Under the pieces are notes generated by a model. The model did not search any database. It was not told the origin of the DNA and was given only the letters and a program-made list of their open reading frames with translations. From VYFG01 sp022827325 (GTDB lineage: Bacteria; Pseudomonadota; Gammaproteobacteria; Arenicellales; Poriferihabitantaceae), in the NCBI GenBank assembly GCA_022827325.1, contig JAJDTE010000017.1, positions 1-43,959 on the forward strand: a stretch of DNA of 43,959 bases. The letters run 5' to 3'. The position numbers were made by a program, and so were the translations under genes. Position 1 is the first letter of the stretch, and each line of letters starts with the position of its first letter. Below are positions 7,978 to 16,501 of the stretch, one piece after another.

Positions 7978-8856
7978 GTGAATAATTCCGCAAGCACCAG
8001 TGGTGTCCACGTCAGTGTCGAAGAGCTTTCGCATCGATACACGCCCAAATTGCCCCTGACCTTCGAGGAGGTCAGCTTCGAGGCGGTGCCGGGTGAGGCC
8101 CTGACCATCATCGGCCGCTCCGGGTGCGGGAAGTCAACGCTGCTCCAGGTGATCGCGGGATTGATGCCCGGTTCGATCGGCAGGGTAAGGATCAACGACG
8201 AACATGTCGTTGAACCCTCCTCGCGGTGGGTCATGATGTTCCAGGCCCCCCACCTGTTTCCCTGGATGAACGTCCGCCAGAACGTGGGTGTCGGCCTGCG
8301 CTTCGCGAACTGGCCGAAGGACAGGATCAGGGACCGCGTCGACGAGGCGCTTGAACTGGTCCACCTGGAAGAGTTTGCCGGCAAGAACACCCAGGATCTC
8401 TCGGGCGGCCAGCAGCAACGTGTTGCCCTGGCGCGCTCGCTGGTCATGGAACCGGAAATGCTGCTCCTGGATGAGCCCTTTTCAGCGCTTGATGCCTTCA
8501 CCCGTGCCTCTCTCCAGCGCGATGTGCGTCAGATCGCCAAGCAACTCGGCATCAACCTGCTCCTGGTCACCCACGATATCGACGAGGCAATCCTGATGGC
8601 GGACCGTGCCATGGTGATGGCCGGATCTCCGGGCAGGATCGTGCATGACTACAAGGTGGACCTTCCGGACCCGCGCGAGCGCGGCGACCCGAAGGTGCAG
8701 GAAATGCGTGCCAAGCTGATGAAGGTGTTCCGCGATGCAGCGGGCGCGCCCCATGATGGCGAGGATGAAGGCGACGAACCGTCAGAAGAGGATGAAACAA
8801 TTGTGAACGACTCGACAAAACTTGAATTTTCAGGCCGCGAGTACAGCCCAGCCTAG
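7978..8856 (+). CDS. ABC transporter ATP-binding protein (NrtD/SsuB/TauB type), putative thiocyanate import
   Basis: A 292-residue ATPase of the nitrate/sulfonate/taurine importer family. Walker A is GRSGCGKST (about residues 47-55), Q-loop MMFQAPHLFPW, signature LSGGQQQR, Walker B MLLLDEPFSALD, and switch VTHDID. The start is a GTG at 7978. The C-terminus has an unusually acidic tail (DGEDEGDEPSEEDET) after the normal end of the domain. Gene order ATPase-binding protein-permease directly behind the hydrolase genes argues for uptake of the hydrolase substrate; the transported ion is inferred. Confidence 0.88.
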   Translation: MNNSASTSGVHVSVEELSHRYTPKLPLTFEEVSFEAVPGEALTIIGRSGCGKSTLLQVIAGLMPGSIGRVRINDEHVVEPSSRWVMMFQAPHLFPWMNVRQNVGVGLRFANWPKDRIRDRVDEALELVHLEEFAGKNTQDLSGGQQQRVALARSLVMEPEMLLLDEPFSALDAFTRASLQRDVRQIAKQLGINLLLVTHDIDEAILMADRAMVMAGSPGRIVHDYKVDLPDPRERGDPKVQEMRAKLMKVFRDAAGAPHDGEDEGDEPSEEDETIVNDSTKLEFSGREYSPA

Positions 8857-8914
8857 CCTAGCTGGACCCGGGCGGCTTCCGGCCGCCGAATTTGACACTA
8901 CGGGAGGAACGAGA

Positions 8915-10207
8915 ATGACTGACATGAAAAAAATCTATACGAAATACGGCGATGGCATCAATGACCCGAATCTCTGCATCGAGTGCGACCCCACCTTCAA
9001 GGGGATCCTGGGGTCGGCGGTCAATCGCCGGGAAGTGCTGCAGCTGGGTGCGGCCGCGGCCGCGGCCGGATTCACCCTGCCCAGGCCCAGCCTGGCGCAG
9101 CAGGACAACTGGGATCCGGTGGTCAAGATCGGATACATCCCGATTACGGACTCGGCCGCACTGCTGGTTGCCCACGAACTCGGATACCTGAAGGAAGAGG
9201 GTATCGATTCGGTACGCCCGACGCTGATCCGGGGATGGTCGCCGCTGGTGGAAGCCTTCGCCTCCTACCGCTTCAACCTGACCCACATGCTGATTCCGAT
9301 TCCGATCTGGATGAGGTACAACAACAATTACCCGGTCAAGATCACCGCCTGGGACCACACCAACGGTTCCGCAATCGTGGTGGGCAAGAATACCGGCATC
9401 AATTCTCCGGCGGATTTCGGCGGCAAGCAGTTCGCGATGCCGTACTGGTATTCCATCCACAACATCGTGTCGCAGCGTCTGTTGCGCGATGCCGGTATCA
9501 CGCCGGTGATCCGTCCCCAGGATGCAGAACTCGGACCGAACGAGTGCAATTTCCTGGTGCTGCCGCCGCCGTCCATGCCGCCGGCACTGGCCGCCGGCAC
9601 GATCGACGGCTACTGCGTTGCCGAGCCCTTCAACGCCCTGGGTGAGCTCAAGGCGGGCGGCAAGGTACTGCGGTTCACCGGCGACGTCTGGAAAGGCCAT
9701 CCCTGCTGCGTGGTCGTCATGCACGAGGAGAACACGATGGATCCGGACCGGGCCGCTTGGGCGCAGGGCATCCACAATGCCGTGGTCAGAGCGCAGATCA
9801 CGCTGGCCGAAAACCGCCAGGAAATGGCGGTGATGCTGTCACGGGACGGCCAGAAGTACCTGCCGTTCCCGAAGGAGGTTATCGAGCGCGCAATGATGTT
9901 CTACGATCCCGCCTACTACAACAATCCGCTTGCCATCAAGCATCCCGAGTGGGGCATGGACCGGATCAACTTCCAGGCCTGGCCGTACCGTTCGGCGACC
10001 GAACTCGTGGTCAATGACCTGAAGAAGACGGTCGTTACCGGTGACGATGCGTTCCTGGACGGCCTGTCGCCGGAAATGGTGGCCGACGATCTGGTGAATT
10101 ACGAGTTCATCAAGAATTCACTCGAAGCCAATCCGAAGTGGCGCGACGATGTCAGCGTGCCGAAAGGGGATGATCCCTACACGCGGGTGGAAGTCGTCCA
10201 GCTGTAG
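8915..10207 (+). CDS. Tat-exported ABC transporter substrate-binding protein (NrtA/SsuA family)
   Basis: A 430-residue periplasmic binding protein. The start at 8915 is chosen for its GGGAGGA site; the upstream open frame belongs to the end of the ATPase gene. The signal is twin-arginine (NRREVLQLGAAAAAAGF, about residues 38-54), preceded by a long n-region containing LCIEC, a CxxC placed before the signal. The mature part has NMT1/NrtA features: VKIGYIPITDSAALLVAHELGYLKEEGI and a ligand-site region FNLTHMLIPIPIWMRYNN. Such proteins bind small anions such as nitrate, bicarbonate or sulfonates; thiocyanate is the contextual guess. Confidence 0.87.
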   Translation: MTDMKKIYTKYGDGINDPNLCIECDPTFKGILGSAVNRREVLQLGAAAAAAGFTLPRPSLAQQDNWDPVVKIGYIPITDSAALLVAHELGYLKEEGIDSVRPTLIRGWSPLVEAFASYRFNLTHMLIPIPIWMRYNNNYPVKITAWDHTNGSAIVVGKNTGINSPADFGGKQFAMPYWYSIHNIVSQRLLRDAGITPVIRPQDAELGPNECNFLVLPPPSMPPALAAGTIDGYCVAEPFNALGELKAGGKVLRFTGDVWKGHPCCVVVMHEENTMDPDRAAWAQGIHNAVVRAQITLAENRQEMAVMLSRDGQKYLPFPKEVIERAMMFYDPAYYNNPLAIKHPEWGMDRINFQAWPYRSATELVVNDLKKTVVTGDDAFLDGLSPEMVADDLVNYEFIKNSLEANPKWRDDVSVPKGDDPYTRVEVVQL

Positions 10208-10247
10208 GCGCTCACGGATCGCAACGGCATAAAACCGGAATCCGGAT

Positions 10248-11054
10248 ATGGCAGAGTCGAGCCAGTCTCAGGTCTGGATCAGAAAGTTCGGCCTCAAGTT
10301 GTTCAACTGGGTGGCCGGACTGCTGATCCTGTTCCTGCTTTGGTTGTTGGGTGGCTACCTGATCTTCCTCAACCCCGACACGACGCATTTTTCGGATTTC
10401 GGGCCGATCCCGACTTTCCAGGCCTTTCCGCTGCTCTGGGAAGACGGAACGATCCCGAATGCGATCAAGTCCAGTGGCTACCGGCTCGGCATCGGGCTTC
10501 TGATCGCCATCGGCTGCGGTATTCCGATCGGGATCCTGCTGGGACGCAGCCGCACATTCCGTGAACTGAGCAATTCGCCGTTCCAGCTGCTGCGGATGAT
10601 CAGCCCGCTGTCCTGGGAGCCGATCGCCGTCATCGTTTTCGTGACCTGGAACCAGGCGATCATCTTCCTGATCGCGGTGGCCTCGGTCTGGCCGGTTGCC
10701 TTCGCAACCGCCGCCGGCCTCGCGAAGGTGGACCCGGCCTGGTTCAAGGTTGCCAGGAACCTCGGCGCCAGTTCCTGGCACCGTCTGACGCAGATCATTA
10801 TTCCGGCGATCACGTTCGATATGCTGACGGGCATCCGCGCCGCTCTCGGCGTCGCCTGGATCGTATTGGTTCCGGCGGAGTTTCTCGGCGTTACCTCGGG
10901 TCTCGGCTATTCCATCGCGGATGCGCGAGAAACCCTGTCCTACGACCATCTGACCGCAATGGTGTTGACGATCGGTATCATCGGCTACATTCTGGACAGT
11001 TCCTGTGCACTGGCGATCAAGCGGTTCAGCTGGCACCGGGGCGATGAAGCCTGA
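10248..11054 (+). CDS. ABC transporter permease (NrtB/SsuC type)
   Basis: A 268-residue inner-membrane permease with about six helices and the cytoplasmic coupling loop ARNLGASSWHRLTQIIIPA (EAA-type motif near residues 167-185). The last helices read GVAWIVLVPAEFLGVTSGLGYSI, standard for the SsuC/TauC/NrtB group. It completes a binding protein/permease/ATPase set with the two preceding genes, 40 bases downstream of the binding protein. Confidence 0.88.
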   Translation: MAESSQSQVWIRKFGLKLFNWVAGLLILFLLWLLGGYLIFLNPDTTHFSDFGPIPTFQAFPLLWEDGTIPNAIKSSGYRLGIGLLIAIGCGIPIGILLGRSRTFRELSNSPFQLLRMISPLSWEPIAVIVFVTWNQAIIFLIAVASVWPVAFATAAGLAKVDPAWFKVARNLGASSWHRLTQIIIPAITFDMLTGIRAALGVAWIVLVPAEFLGVTSGLGYSIADARETLSYDHLTAMVLTIGIIGYILDSSCALAIKRFSWHRGDEA

Positions 11055-11396
11055 CAATGCGTCAATTTTCCATTCATCTTTGTCTATGCCACGGCCAACT
11101 CGAACGCCGTTTTCCGGGCGATACTGGGTACGCTGGTCATCTGGTCTAGTGTCCGGATCAACCAGAGCATGGCAGCTGCGGACTAGGATGCATCCGTACG
11201 GTGAATCGCTGAGAACGGGTAGTTGGCACGCAGGCATACGCATCCTGGCAGCATTTCCCGGCCAAATGGCGACGGCGCCCTACCATAACCGGCGAGTCCG
11301 GCACTGCGTGCCGAACCGGCAGGTGCGCGTAGGGATCAACATGAGATGCCCCCAGACCGCGTACAGTTCCGCACCGGCCTGACCGAGGGATTCGAA
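11055..11396. other. Intergenic region, transporter to sulfur-transfer cluster
   Basis: About 340 bases. I saw only small palindromes (GGATGCATCC near 11187 and CGGCAC-TGC-GTGCCG near 11310) and the GAGGGA ribosome site of the next gene. No clear terminator or small gene. The gap suggests the downstream cluster has its own promoter. Confidence 0.4.
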
Positions 11397-11789
11397 GTGA
11401 CCAACAAGATCAGCATCATCTGCCTGTCGGGAGAGCATGAAAAGCTGCAGATGGCGGCCATGGTCGCCTCGGTCGGAGCCGCATCGGGCGACGACGTCAC
11501 TGTATTTTTTTCCATGAACGCGATGAAGTACTTCGTCAAGGGCAACGAGGACGCCGCCCCGGCCGAGGGTGAGTTCGGTACCAGCGTGCTTGGCCGTGAA
11601 GGCGTACCCCCTTTTAGGGAACTGTTCCAGCAGGCGGCGGAGCTCGGAGATGCGGCCCTGCTGCCCTGTTCGATGGCGATGGACCTGCTGGAACTGAAGG
11701 ACGGCGACCTGATGGGCGAGTTCGGCCCGTCGACCGGGTTGACCAAGTTCCTGAGCGATGCCGAGGGATCGCAGATCTTAACTTTCTGA
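11397..11789 (+). CDS. DsrE/DsrF-like family protein
   Basis: A 130-residue protein of the DsrE/DsrF/DsrH-like fold. The GTG at 11397 with GAGGGA about 7 bases upstream is preferred over an earlier ATG at 11346 whose residues are not family-like. The N-terminal strand is ISIICLSGEHEKLQMAAMVASVGAASGDDVTVFFSM, typical of peroxiredoxin-like DsrE proteins that partner TusA. A cysteine (about residue 88, LLPCSMAMDLL) is in the region used for persulfide carriage in relatives. It likely accepts or passes sulfane sulfur with the TusA gene 30 bases downstream. Confidence 0.75.
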   Translation: MTNKISIICLSGEHEKLQMAAMVASVGAASGDDVTVFFSMNAMKYFVKGNEDAAPAEGEFGTSVLGREGVPPFRELFQQAAELGDAALLPCSMAMDLLELKDGDLMGEFGPSTGLTKFLSDAEGSQILTF

Positions 11790-11819
11790 TGGCAGAGAAT
11801 CTATGCCAGGAGGGATGAC

Positions 11820-12050
11820 ATGAGTGAACACAAGATTGTTGACGCGAAGAATACCTATTGCCCGGGACCGCTGATGGAACTGATCCGGTGCATGAAACAG
11901 GCGGAGGTTGGCGACACGCTCGAACTGCTGTCAACCGACAGCGGTACCGCCAACGACGTTCCCGAGTGGGTCGCCAAGATCGGTCATGAACTCGTGAGTT
12001 CGGAACAGATCGATGACGTCTGGCACGTCACGGTGAAAAAGGTGAAGTAA
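11820..12050 (+). CDS. tusA: TusA-family sulfur carrier protein
   Basis: A 76-residue SirA/TusA/YedF-type protein with the catalytic CPxP motif as TYCPGPLMELI (Cys about residue 15), followed by the conserved LLSTDSGTANDVPEWVAKIGHEL. These proteins carry sulfur as a cysteine persulfide in the cytoplasm. Among sulfur oxidisers tusA commonly lies with dsrE-like genes, as here. AGGAGG precedes the ATG. Confidence 0.9.
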   Translation: MSEHKIVDAKNTYCPGPLMELIRCMKQAEVGDTLELLSTDSGTANDVPEWVAKIGHELVSSEQIDDVWHVTVKKVK

Positions 12051-12091
12051 CACCCTGTCCGGGATGCCGCGGAGATAGACGGGAGGTAGAC

Positions 12092-13225
12092 ATGAAAATT
12101 CTGGTGGTGGGCGGTGGTACCGGCGGTACGATCATCGCCAACAATGTGGCCCGGCGCCTGGCGTCGGAAATCAGTGCGGGCAAGGCGGGAATCACCATGC
12201 TGTCGGATTCCGACCGCCACATGTATCAGCCGGGCCTGATGTATGTCGCCTTCGGACAGATGATGCCCGATGAACTGTATCGCGACCAGGCGAGCCTGCT
12301 CGAGAGTTCCATCGACTTTCATGTCGACCCGGCTGAGAAATTCGATCTCGACAACAACCGGGTGACGACAGCGAGCGGCCGGACCCATGACTACGACATC
12401 CTCGTGATCGCAACCGGCTCGCGCATCATGCCGAAGAACATACCCGGCCTGAACGAGGGTTCCGAAACCTTCTATACCGAGGAAGGGGCGATCAAGATGT
12501 TCAAGGCCCTGCGGGAATTCGAGGGCGGCAGGGTTGCCATCGTCGTCGGGGTGCCCCACAAGTGTCCGATCGCGCCGGTGGAGGTCACCTTTTCCCTGCA
12601 CGACTATTTCAAGTCCCGCGGCATTCGCGACAAGGTCGAGATCAAGTACCACTATCCGATCAACCGGATTCACAGTATCGAAAACGTGGCCGCCTGGGCG
12701 GAACCCGAGTTCCGGCGCATGGGCGTGGAGTACGAGACCCTGTTCAACGTCGATGAGGTCGACGTCGAGAACAAGATTGTCAAGAGCCTCGAAGGTACCG
12801 AATACCAGTACGATCTCCTGATTTCGATTCCGGAGCACAACGGTGCTGAGGCCATTATCAACAACGAACTGGGACAGGACGGCTGGATTCCGACCGACCG
12901 GCACACCCTGATGATGACGGGCCATGACAATGTCTATGTCGTTGGCGACACCACCGACCTTCCGGTCAGCAAGACAGGATCGGCGGCCCATTTCCAGGCC
13001 GAGGTCATCGCGGAGAACATCGCCTCGGTGATCAAGATCGGCGCACCGGTCACTGAATACAACGGCAAGGTGTACTGCTTCATCGAGGCCGGCTTCGACA
13101 GGGCGACCTATGCGATGTTCAACTATGACTTCCCGCCCGATCTGAAAGAACCGAACAAATCCATGCACTGGTTCAAGGTCAGCTACAACAAGATGTACTG
13201 GAGCAGCGTTCGCGGACTACTGTAA
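12092..13225 (+). CDS. Sulfide:quinone reductase-like FAD/NAD(P) oxidoreductase
   Basis: A 377-residue flavoprotein. The FAD dinucleotide fold is at the start (VVGGGTGGTIIANNVA), with ATGS near residue 107 and VVGDTTDLPVSKTGSAAHFQAEV (about 283-305) as the second FAD-binding region. Only two cysteines are seen, Cys158 (PHKCPIAPVE) and Cys329 (KVYCFIEAG), at the places of the redox pair of SQR; the third cysteine of many type I enzymes is missing. The C-terminal amphipathic region (MHWFKVSYNKMYW) may anchor it to the membrane. It could oxidise sulfide (from carbonyl sulfide) or a TusA-bound persulfide and reduce quinone. Confidence 0.82.
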   Translation: MKILVVGGGTGGTIIANNVARRLASEISAGKAGITMLSDSDRHMYQPGLMYVAFGQMMPDELYRDQASLLESSIDFHVDPAEKFDLDNNRVTTASGRTHDYDILVIATGSRIMPKNIPGLNEGSETFYTEEGAIKMFKALREFEGGRVAIVVGVPHKCPIAPVEVTFSLHDYFKSRGIRDKVEIKYHYPINRIHSIENVAAWAEPEFRRMGVEYETLFNVDEVDVENKIVKSLEGTEYQYDLLISIPEHNGAEAIINNELGQDGWIPTDRHTLMMTGHDNVYVVGDTTDLPVSKTGSAAHFQAEVIAENIASVIKIGAPVTEYNGKVYCFIEAGFDRATYAMFNYDFPPDLKEPNKSMHWFKVSYNKMYWSSVRGLL

Positions 13226-13236
13226 GGCAGACACCG

Positions 13237-13641
13237 ATGACATCCGGATCAGAAGAAGAGGACAACAAGAGCCTGGAAAAGAGCCTGGAGGGACTGGCAG
13301 AGATCGGCACCGTCATCTCGGCGGCCAAGGACGCGCTCAACGATGACATGGTCGCCAGAATGGCTTCGGCGCTTTCCGAGGGCGTCACGCTGCTTGATCG
13401 CCTGACACGGAACCAGGAGCTCGTCCGGCTGCTGCAGAATCTTGACCGGCCGGAGAACAAGGCTTTGCTGCAGGGTCTTTCGGAGGCGCTCAGCAAGACC
13501 AGCATCGAAATGTCGTCTTCACCTCCGGCGAAGGGAGGCCTTGGTAACCTGGTCAAGCAAATGAATGATCCGGATACACAGGAGGGGCTGCGTATTCTCG
13601 CCATACTGGGCAGGAACCTGGGGGAGAGCCTTCGTAAATAG
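13237..13641 (+). CDS. DUF1641 family protein
   Basis: A 134-residue helical, cofactor-less looking protein. The DUF1641 pattern is at the C-terminus: GLGNLVKQMNDPDTQEGLRILAILGRNLG. Members are often encoded beside SQR-like flavoproteins or formate dehydrogenases, and the spacing here (11 bases after the SQR-like gene) is consistent with a functional pair. Molecular function is unknown; it may help assembly or membrane docking of the flavoprotein. Confidence 0.75.
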   Translation: MTSGSEEEDNKSLEKSLEGLAEIGTVISAAKDALNDDMVARMASALSEGVTLLDRLTRNQELVRLLQNLDRPENKALLQGLSEALSKTSIEMSSSPPAKGGLGNLVKQMNDPDTQEGLRILAILGRNLGESLRK

Positions 13642-14002
13642 CCTGCCGGCGGGTTGGCCGGGGGAAGGCAGCATGATGGCGGTCACTCCCGGTGCGACGG
13701 GCAGCAGGTCAGCCTTGAATTTCATTCTGCGACAGTAGACAAACGCCTCAGTGCGACGTTACCGGAATTCCTGCCCTTATGGCCGGCACCGCCACGGGCC
13801 AAGGCTGCCAAGAACAGATTCAAGTGAGCACACCCATGGTTTCATGTCCCCAGGCAAGGGTTCCTGACAGCACCGGCGGGTTCCAGGTACCTGGTGCCGG
13901 ATCGTCCGGAAGTTCCGGACGGGGAGGAGATCCGCTTTACCGGACCCTGTCGAAGCCCGGTTGCACCGGGAGCCGCAGATCATAGCGGGCGCCGCGGGGG
14001 TC
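13642..14002. other. Intergenic region before the hypothetical-GST pair
   Basis: Roughly 360 bases, GC-rich. Besides the 19-bp palindrome at 13903-13921 it has CCAGGTACCTGG at 13883-13894. No gene was recognised. Confidence 0.4.
13903..13921. promoter_or_regulatory. Perfect 19-bp palindrome, candidate operator
   Basis: CGTCCGGAA-G-TTCCGGACG, 9-bp arms around one base, about 80 bases ahead of the hypothetical-GST pair. Could be a repressor site or simply a stable hairpin. Confidence 0.4.
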
Positions 14003-14500
14003 ATGATTCACGTGTTCGAATTCTACGGTGACAACCCGATCGTCAGTGCCCTGATGCTGGATACGGACCGCCGTTCTCCGCTGCGCTCGATACGCGTCAG
14101 CAGGCCGTTGCTCCGCGCCCCGTTCATCGAGGCGCAACACGCCGACGGCACCCTCGAGGTCCATCAGTTCGCAAGGGACGACTTCTCCAGTCACTGGGCG
14201 GAGACGAGGCTGCTGTTCACCCTGTTGACCGGCATGGAAATCAAGATGGATTTCGGTCCGGGCACCCTTGATCGGGAGGCACAGCGACGGGAGGAGATAC
14301 TGCGGATTCGCGACCAGGGCATTGAGGCCTCGCGGAACCTTTTTGAACAGGACCGGTACGACGAATTTGTCGGATGCTATGGGCCGGATTGCGCGCATCT
14401 TCCCCGGGAGGCGGCGCAGATGCTGGACGAGGCGCGGCGCCGACTCGAGGGAAGCCCTCCCCATGCTTCCCGGGAATCCTGTTCCGGAGCCAGCCAATGA
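14003..14500 (+). CDS. Hypothetical protein, translationally coupled to a GST
   Basis: A 165-residue protein if the ATG at 14003 is used; an in-frame ATG at 13961 would add 14 residues. It begins MIHVFEFYGDNPIVSALMLD, has a mixed alpha/beta appearance, a helical charged middle (REAQRREEILRIRDQG) and a C-terminal part rich in Cys and Ser. No family was recognised. Its stop overlaps the GST start as ATGA, so the two proteins are probably made together. Confidence 0.55.
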   Translation: MIHVFEFYGDNPIVSALMLDTDRRSPLRSIRVSRPLLRAPFIEAQHADGTLEVHQFARDDFSSHWAETRLLFTLLTGMEIKMDFGPGTLDREAQRREEILRIRDQGIEASRNLFEQDRYDEFVGCYGPDCAHLPREAAQMLDEARRRLEGSPPHASRESCSGASQ

Positions 14501-15099
14501 AACTGTACGACTTCGGCCGTTCGGGCAACTGTTACAAGATCCGGCTTTTCCTCTCGCTGATCGGCCTGTCGCACGAGACCGTGACGGTCGACCTGTCCAG
14601 GGGGGAGCATCGTGAGCCCTGGTTTCTCGCGATCAACCCAGAGGCCTTTGTGCCGGTGATTGACGATGACGGGACAGTGCTGCATGATTCGGCCGCCATC
14701 CTGGTATACCTGGCGGAGAAGTATGCCGATGGGAACTGGTTGCCGAAGGAAGCATTGACGGCTGCGATGGTGACCCGTTGGCTGGTCTTCGAGCAGGGCA
14801 TGATGCGTTACGGACTGGCCCGGGGCCGGTCAATCTCGCTTAACAACCCGATCAGGCTCGCCGGGACCGGCAGCCTCGACGAGTGCCACCGGATCGGCAC
14901 CGATGCGCTCGACCAGCTTGAGGCCCAGCTGTCGCAAACGACCTGGCTTGTCGGAAATGACCATCCCACGATCGCCGATGTCGCGTGCTATCCATACAGC
15001 CTGCTTGCTCCTGATGCAGGCCTTTCGCTGGAAGCCTATCCGGCAATCATGGAGTGGTTTGGGAATATCGAGACCCTGCCGGGTTACCGTCCCATGTAA
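14497..15099 (+). CDS. Glutathione S-transferase family protein
   Basis: A 200-residue GST. The thioredoxin-fold N-terminal half reads MKLYDFGRSGNCYKIRLFLSLIGL, with the glutathione-contacting VPVIDDDG and HDSAAILVYLAEKY (about residues 47-75). The C-terminal helical domain has TWLVGNDHPTIADVACYPY, the N-capping region typical of GSTs. The start is the ATG at 14497 overlapping the previous stop. Substrate unknown; detoxification or sulfur metabolism are both possible. Confidence 0.88.
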   Translation: MKLYDFGRSGNCYKIRLFLSLIGLSHETVTVDLSRGEHREPWFLAINPEAFVPVIDDDGTVLHDSAAILVYLAEKYADGNWLPKEALTAAMVTRWLVFEQGMMRYGLARGRSISLNNPIRLAGTGSLDECHRIGTDALDQLEAQLSQTTWLVGNDHPTIADVACYPYSLLAPDAGLSLEAYPAIMEWFGNIETLPGYRPM

Positions 15100-15254
15100 C
15101 GCCGATGGGTCGGGATATCTGCCCTCGGGGGCAATCCAGTGAAGATTTCGGTGCGCCGGGCGGACGTGGTGTCCGGCGGTATCCGGTTGCGGATTCGGCG
15201 GTACACCCAGGCCTGTCGACTCCAGGTAAACAACAATGACAATCCAGGTAAACC

Positions 15255-15521
15255 ATGATTAGTGAAACCGAAGCATTGGAAATCGCCACCCGGTACCTGC
15301 ACGAGGAGTACCAGGCATCGGGGCTGTCCCTGACCGTCACGGGCCGTGATGTTGAACTCAAGGACGAGGACGAGGAACTCACGATGGTGGGTCTGTTCGG
15401 AAAATTCTATTCCGTGACCTTCCATTGCAAGATTGAGCCCAATACCTTCGACCCTGACTACATCATCCTGCTCGTTGATGCCGAGACGGGTGAAACGCTC
15501 TGGTATCCCGGTGAGCACTAG
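15255..15521 (+). CDS. Small acidic conserved-looking protein, function unknown
   Basis: An 88-residue protein with an amphipathic N-terminal helix (MISETEALEIATRYLHEEY) followed by beta-type segments (LTVTGRDVELKD, DYIILLVDAETGETLWYPG). The final part resembles PepSY/YcnI-like or inhibitor-like beta sheets only in a general way. It is followed 24 bases later by the PhzF gene, so an operon is possible. Confidence 0.5.
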   Translation: MISETEALEIATRYLHEEYQASGLSLTVTGRDVELKDEDEELTMVGLFGKFYSVTFHCKIEPNTFDPDYIILLVDAETGETLWYPGEH

Positions 15522-15545
15522 CAGTCGATCGGCCGGCCCCACCGG

Positions 15546-16433
15546 ATGACGTACCGGGCGTTCATCGTCGATGTTTTCGCCAGCGAGGCGCTGGCCGGAA
15601 ACCCCCTCGCGGTCATTTGCGGTGACGAATTTCCCGGGCGGCAGCGCATGCAGGGGATCGCCGCGGAAATGAACTTCTCCGAAACGACCTTCGTCAGGCT
15701 TCCCGCGAGGGACGGGAAATACGCCGTACGGATTTTCACGCCGGTGCGTGAAATCGAATTCACCGGCCACCCCCTGATCGGCACTGCCTATGTCATACGG
15801 CGGTTCCTGGGAGCGCGGGACCGGGATGAAATCTTCCTTCAGACCGCGATCGGATCCATACGCGTACGCTTCGAGAGGGACGCGGACGGTGCCGAGATCG
15901 CGTGGATGCAGGGGCCGGCCATGCAGCTCGGCAAGGTCCTTCCCCATGAGCTTGTCTGCGAATCACTCGGTCTCACGGTGGACGATCTGGATTCGGCCTT
16001 ACCGGTTCAGGTCGTCTCGGCGGGCACTGCCGCCCTGATGGTGCCGCTCAAGTCTGCCGATGCGCTTTTTCGTGCCCGTCTCGACCTGGCGCAGCATGCC
16101 GCCCTGGCCGATCAGGGCATTCCGAAACTGGTCTACCTGTTCTGCCGGGAAACGCGGTTGGCGGCGCATGATTTCCAGGTGCGGTTTTTCTTCGAGGCCG
16201 ACGGTGTCCGGGAGGACCCGGCAACAGGCAACGGGGCCGCCTTCTTCGGTGCCTACCTGCTGGAACACCGACCCGATGTTGCGGCTGGATTCGATTTCTC
16301 CATCGAGCAGGGCCACGGGTTGCGGCGTCCTTCGCTGATCCGTCTGCGCGGGAAGCGTCTCGCCGACGGCATTGACGTGCAGGTTGGCGGCTGCGTGTAT
16401 GAGGTATTGCAGGGCGAGATGCTGGATGCCTGA
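15546..16433 (+). CDS. PhzF family isomerase-like protein
   Basis: A 295-residue PhzF/YddE-type protein with diaminopimelate-epimerase-like halves. N-terminal signature: FASEALAGNPLAVICGDEFP...GIAAEMNFSETTFV, including the conserved glutamate in NFSET (about residue 45). Then EIEFTGHPLIGTA (about 70-82), and in the second half DPATGNGAAFFGAYL. PhzF enzymes isomerise allylic acids; outside phenazine clusters their substrates are mostly unknown. No phenazine genes are nearby. Confidence 0.88.
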   Translation: MTYRAFIVDVFASEALAGNPLAVICGDEFPGRQRMQGIAAEMNFSETTFVRLPARDGKYAVRIFTPVREIEFTGHPLIGTAYVIRRFLGARDRDEIFLQTAIGSIRVRFERDADGAEIAWMQGPAMQLGKVLPHELVCESLGLTVDDLDSALPVQVVSAGTAALMVPLKSADALFRARLDLAQHAALADQGIPKLVYLFCRETRLAAHDFQVRFFFEADGVREDPATGNGAAFFGAYLLEHRPDVAAGFDFSIEQGHGLRRPSLIRLRGKRLADGIDVQVGGCVYEVLQGEMLDA

Positions 16434-16501
16434 CCGGCGGGGCCCAACTGGCGGTCGGCGACCCGTTGCGATAGAGTGGACCGTCCATAACAGAGACCAT
16501 C

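Noticed and set aside
11005..11382. Plus-strand 125-residue open frame between permease and DsrE-like genes
   Set aside because: It starts inside the permease gene, is Arg-rich and unlike any family.
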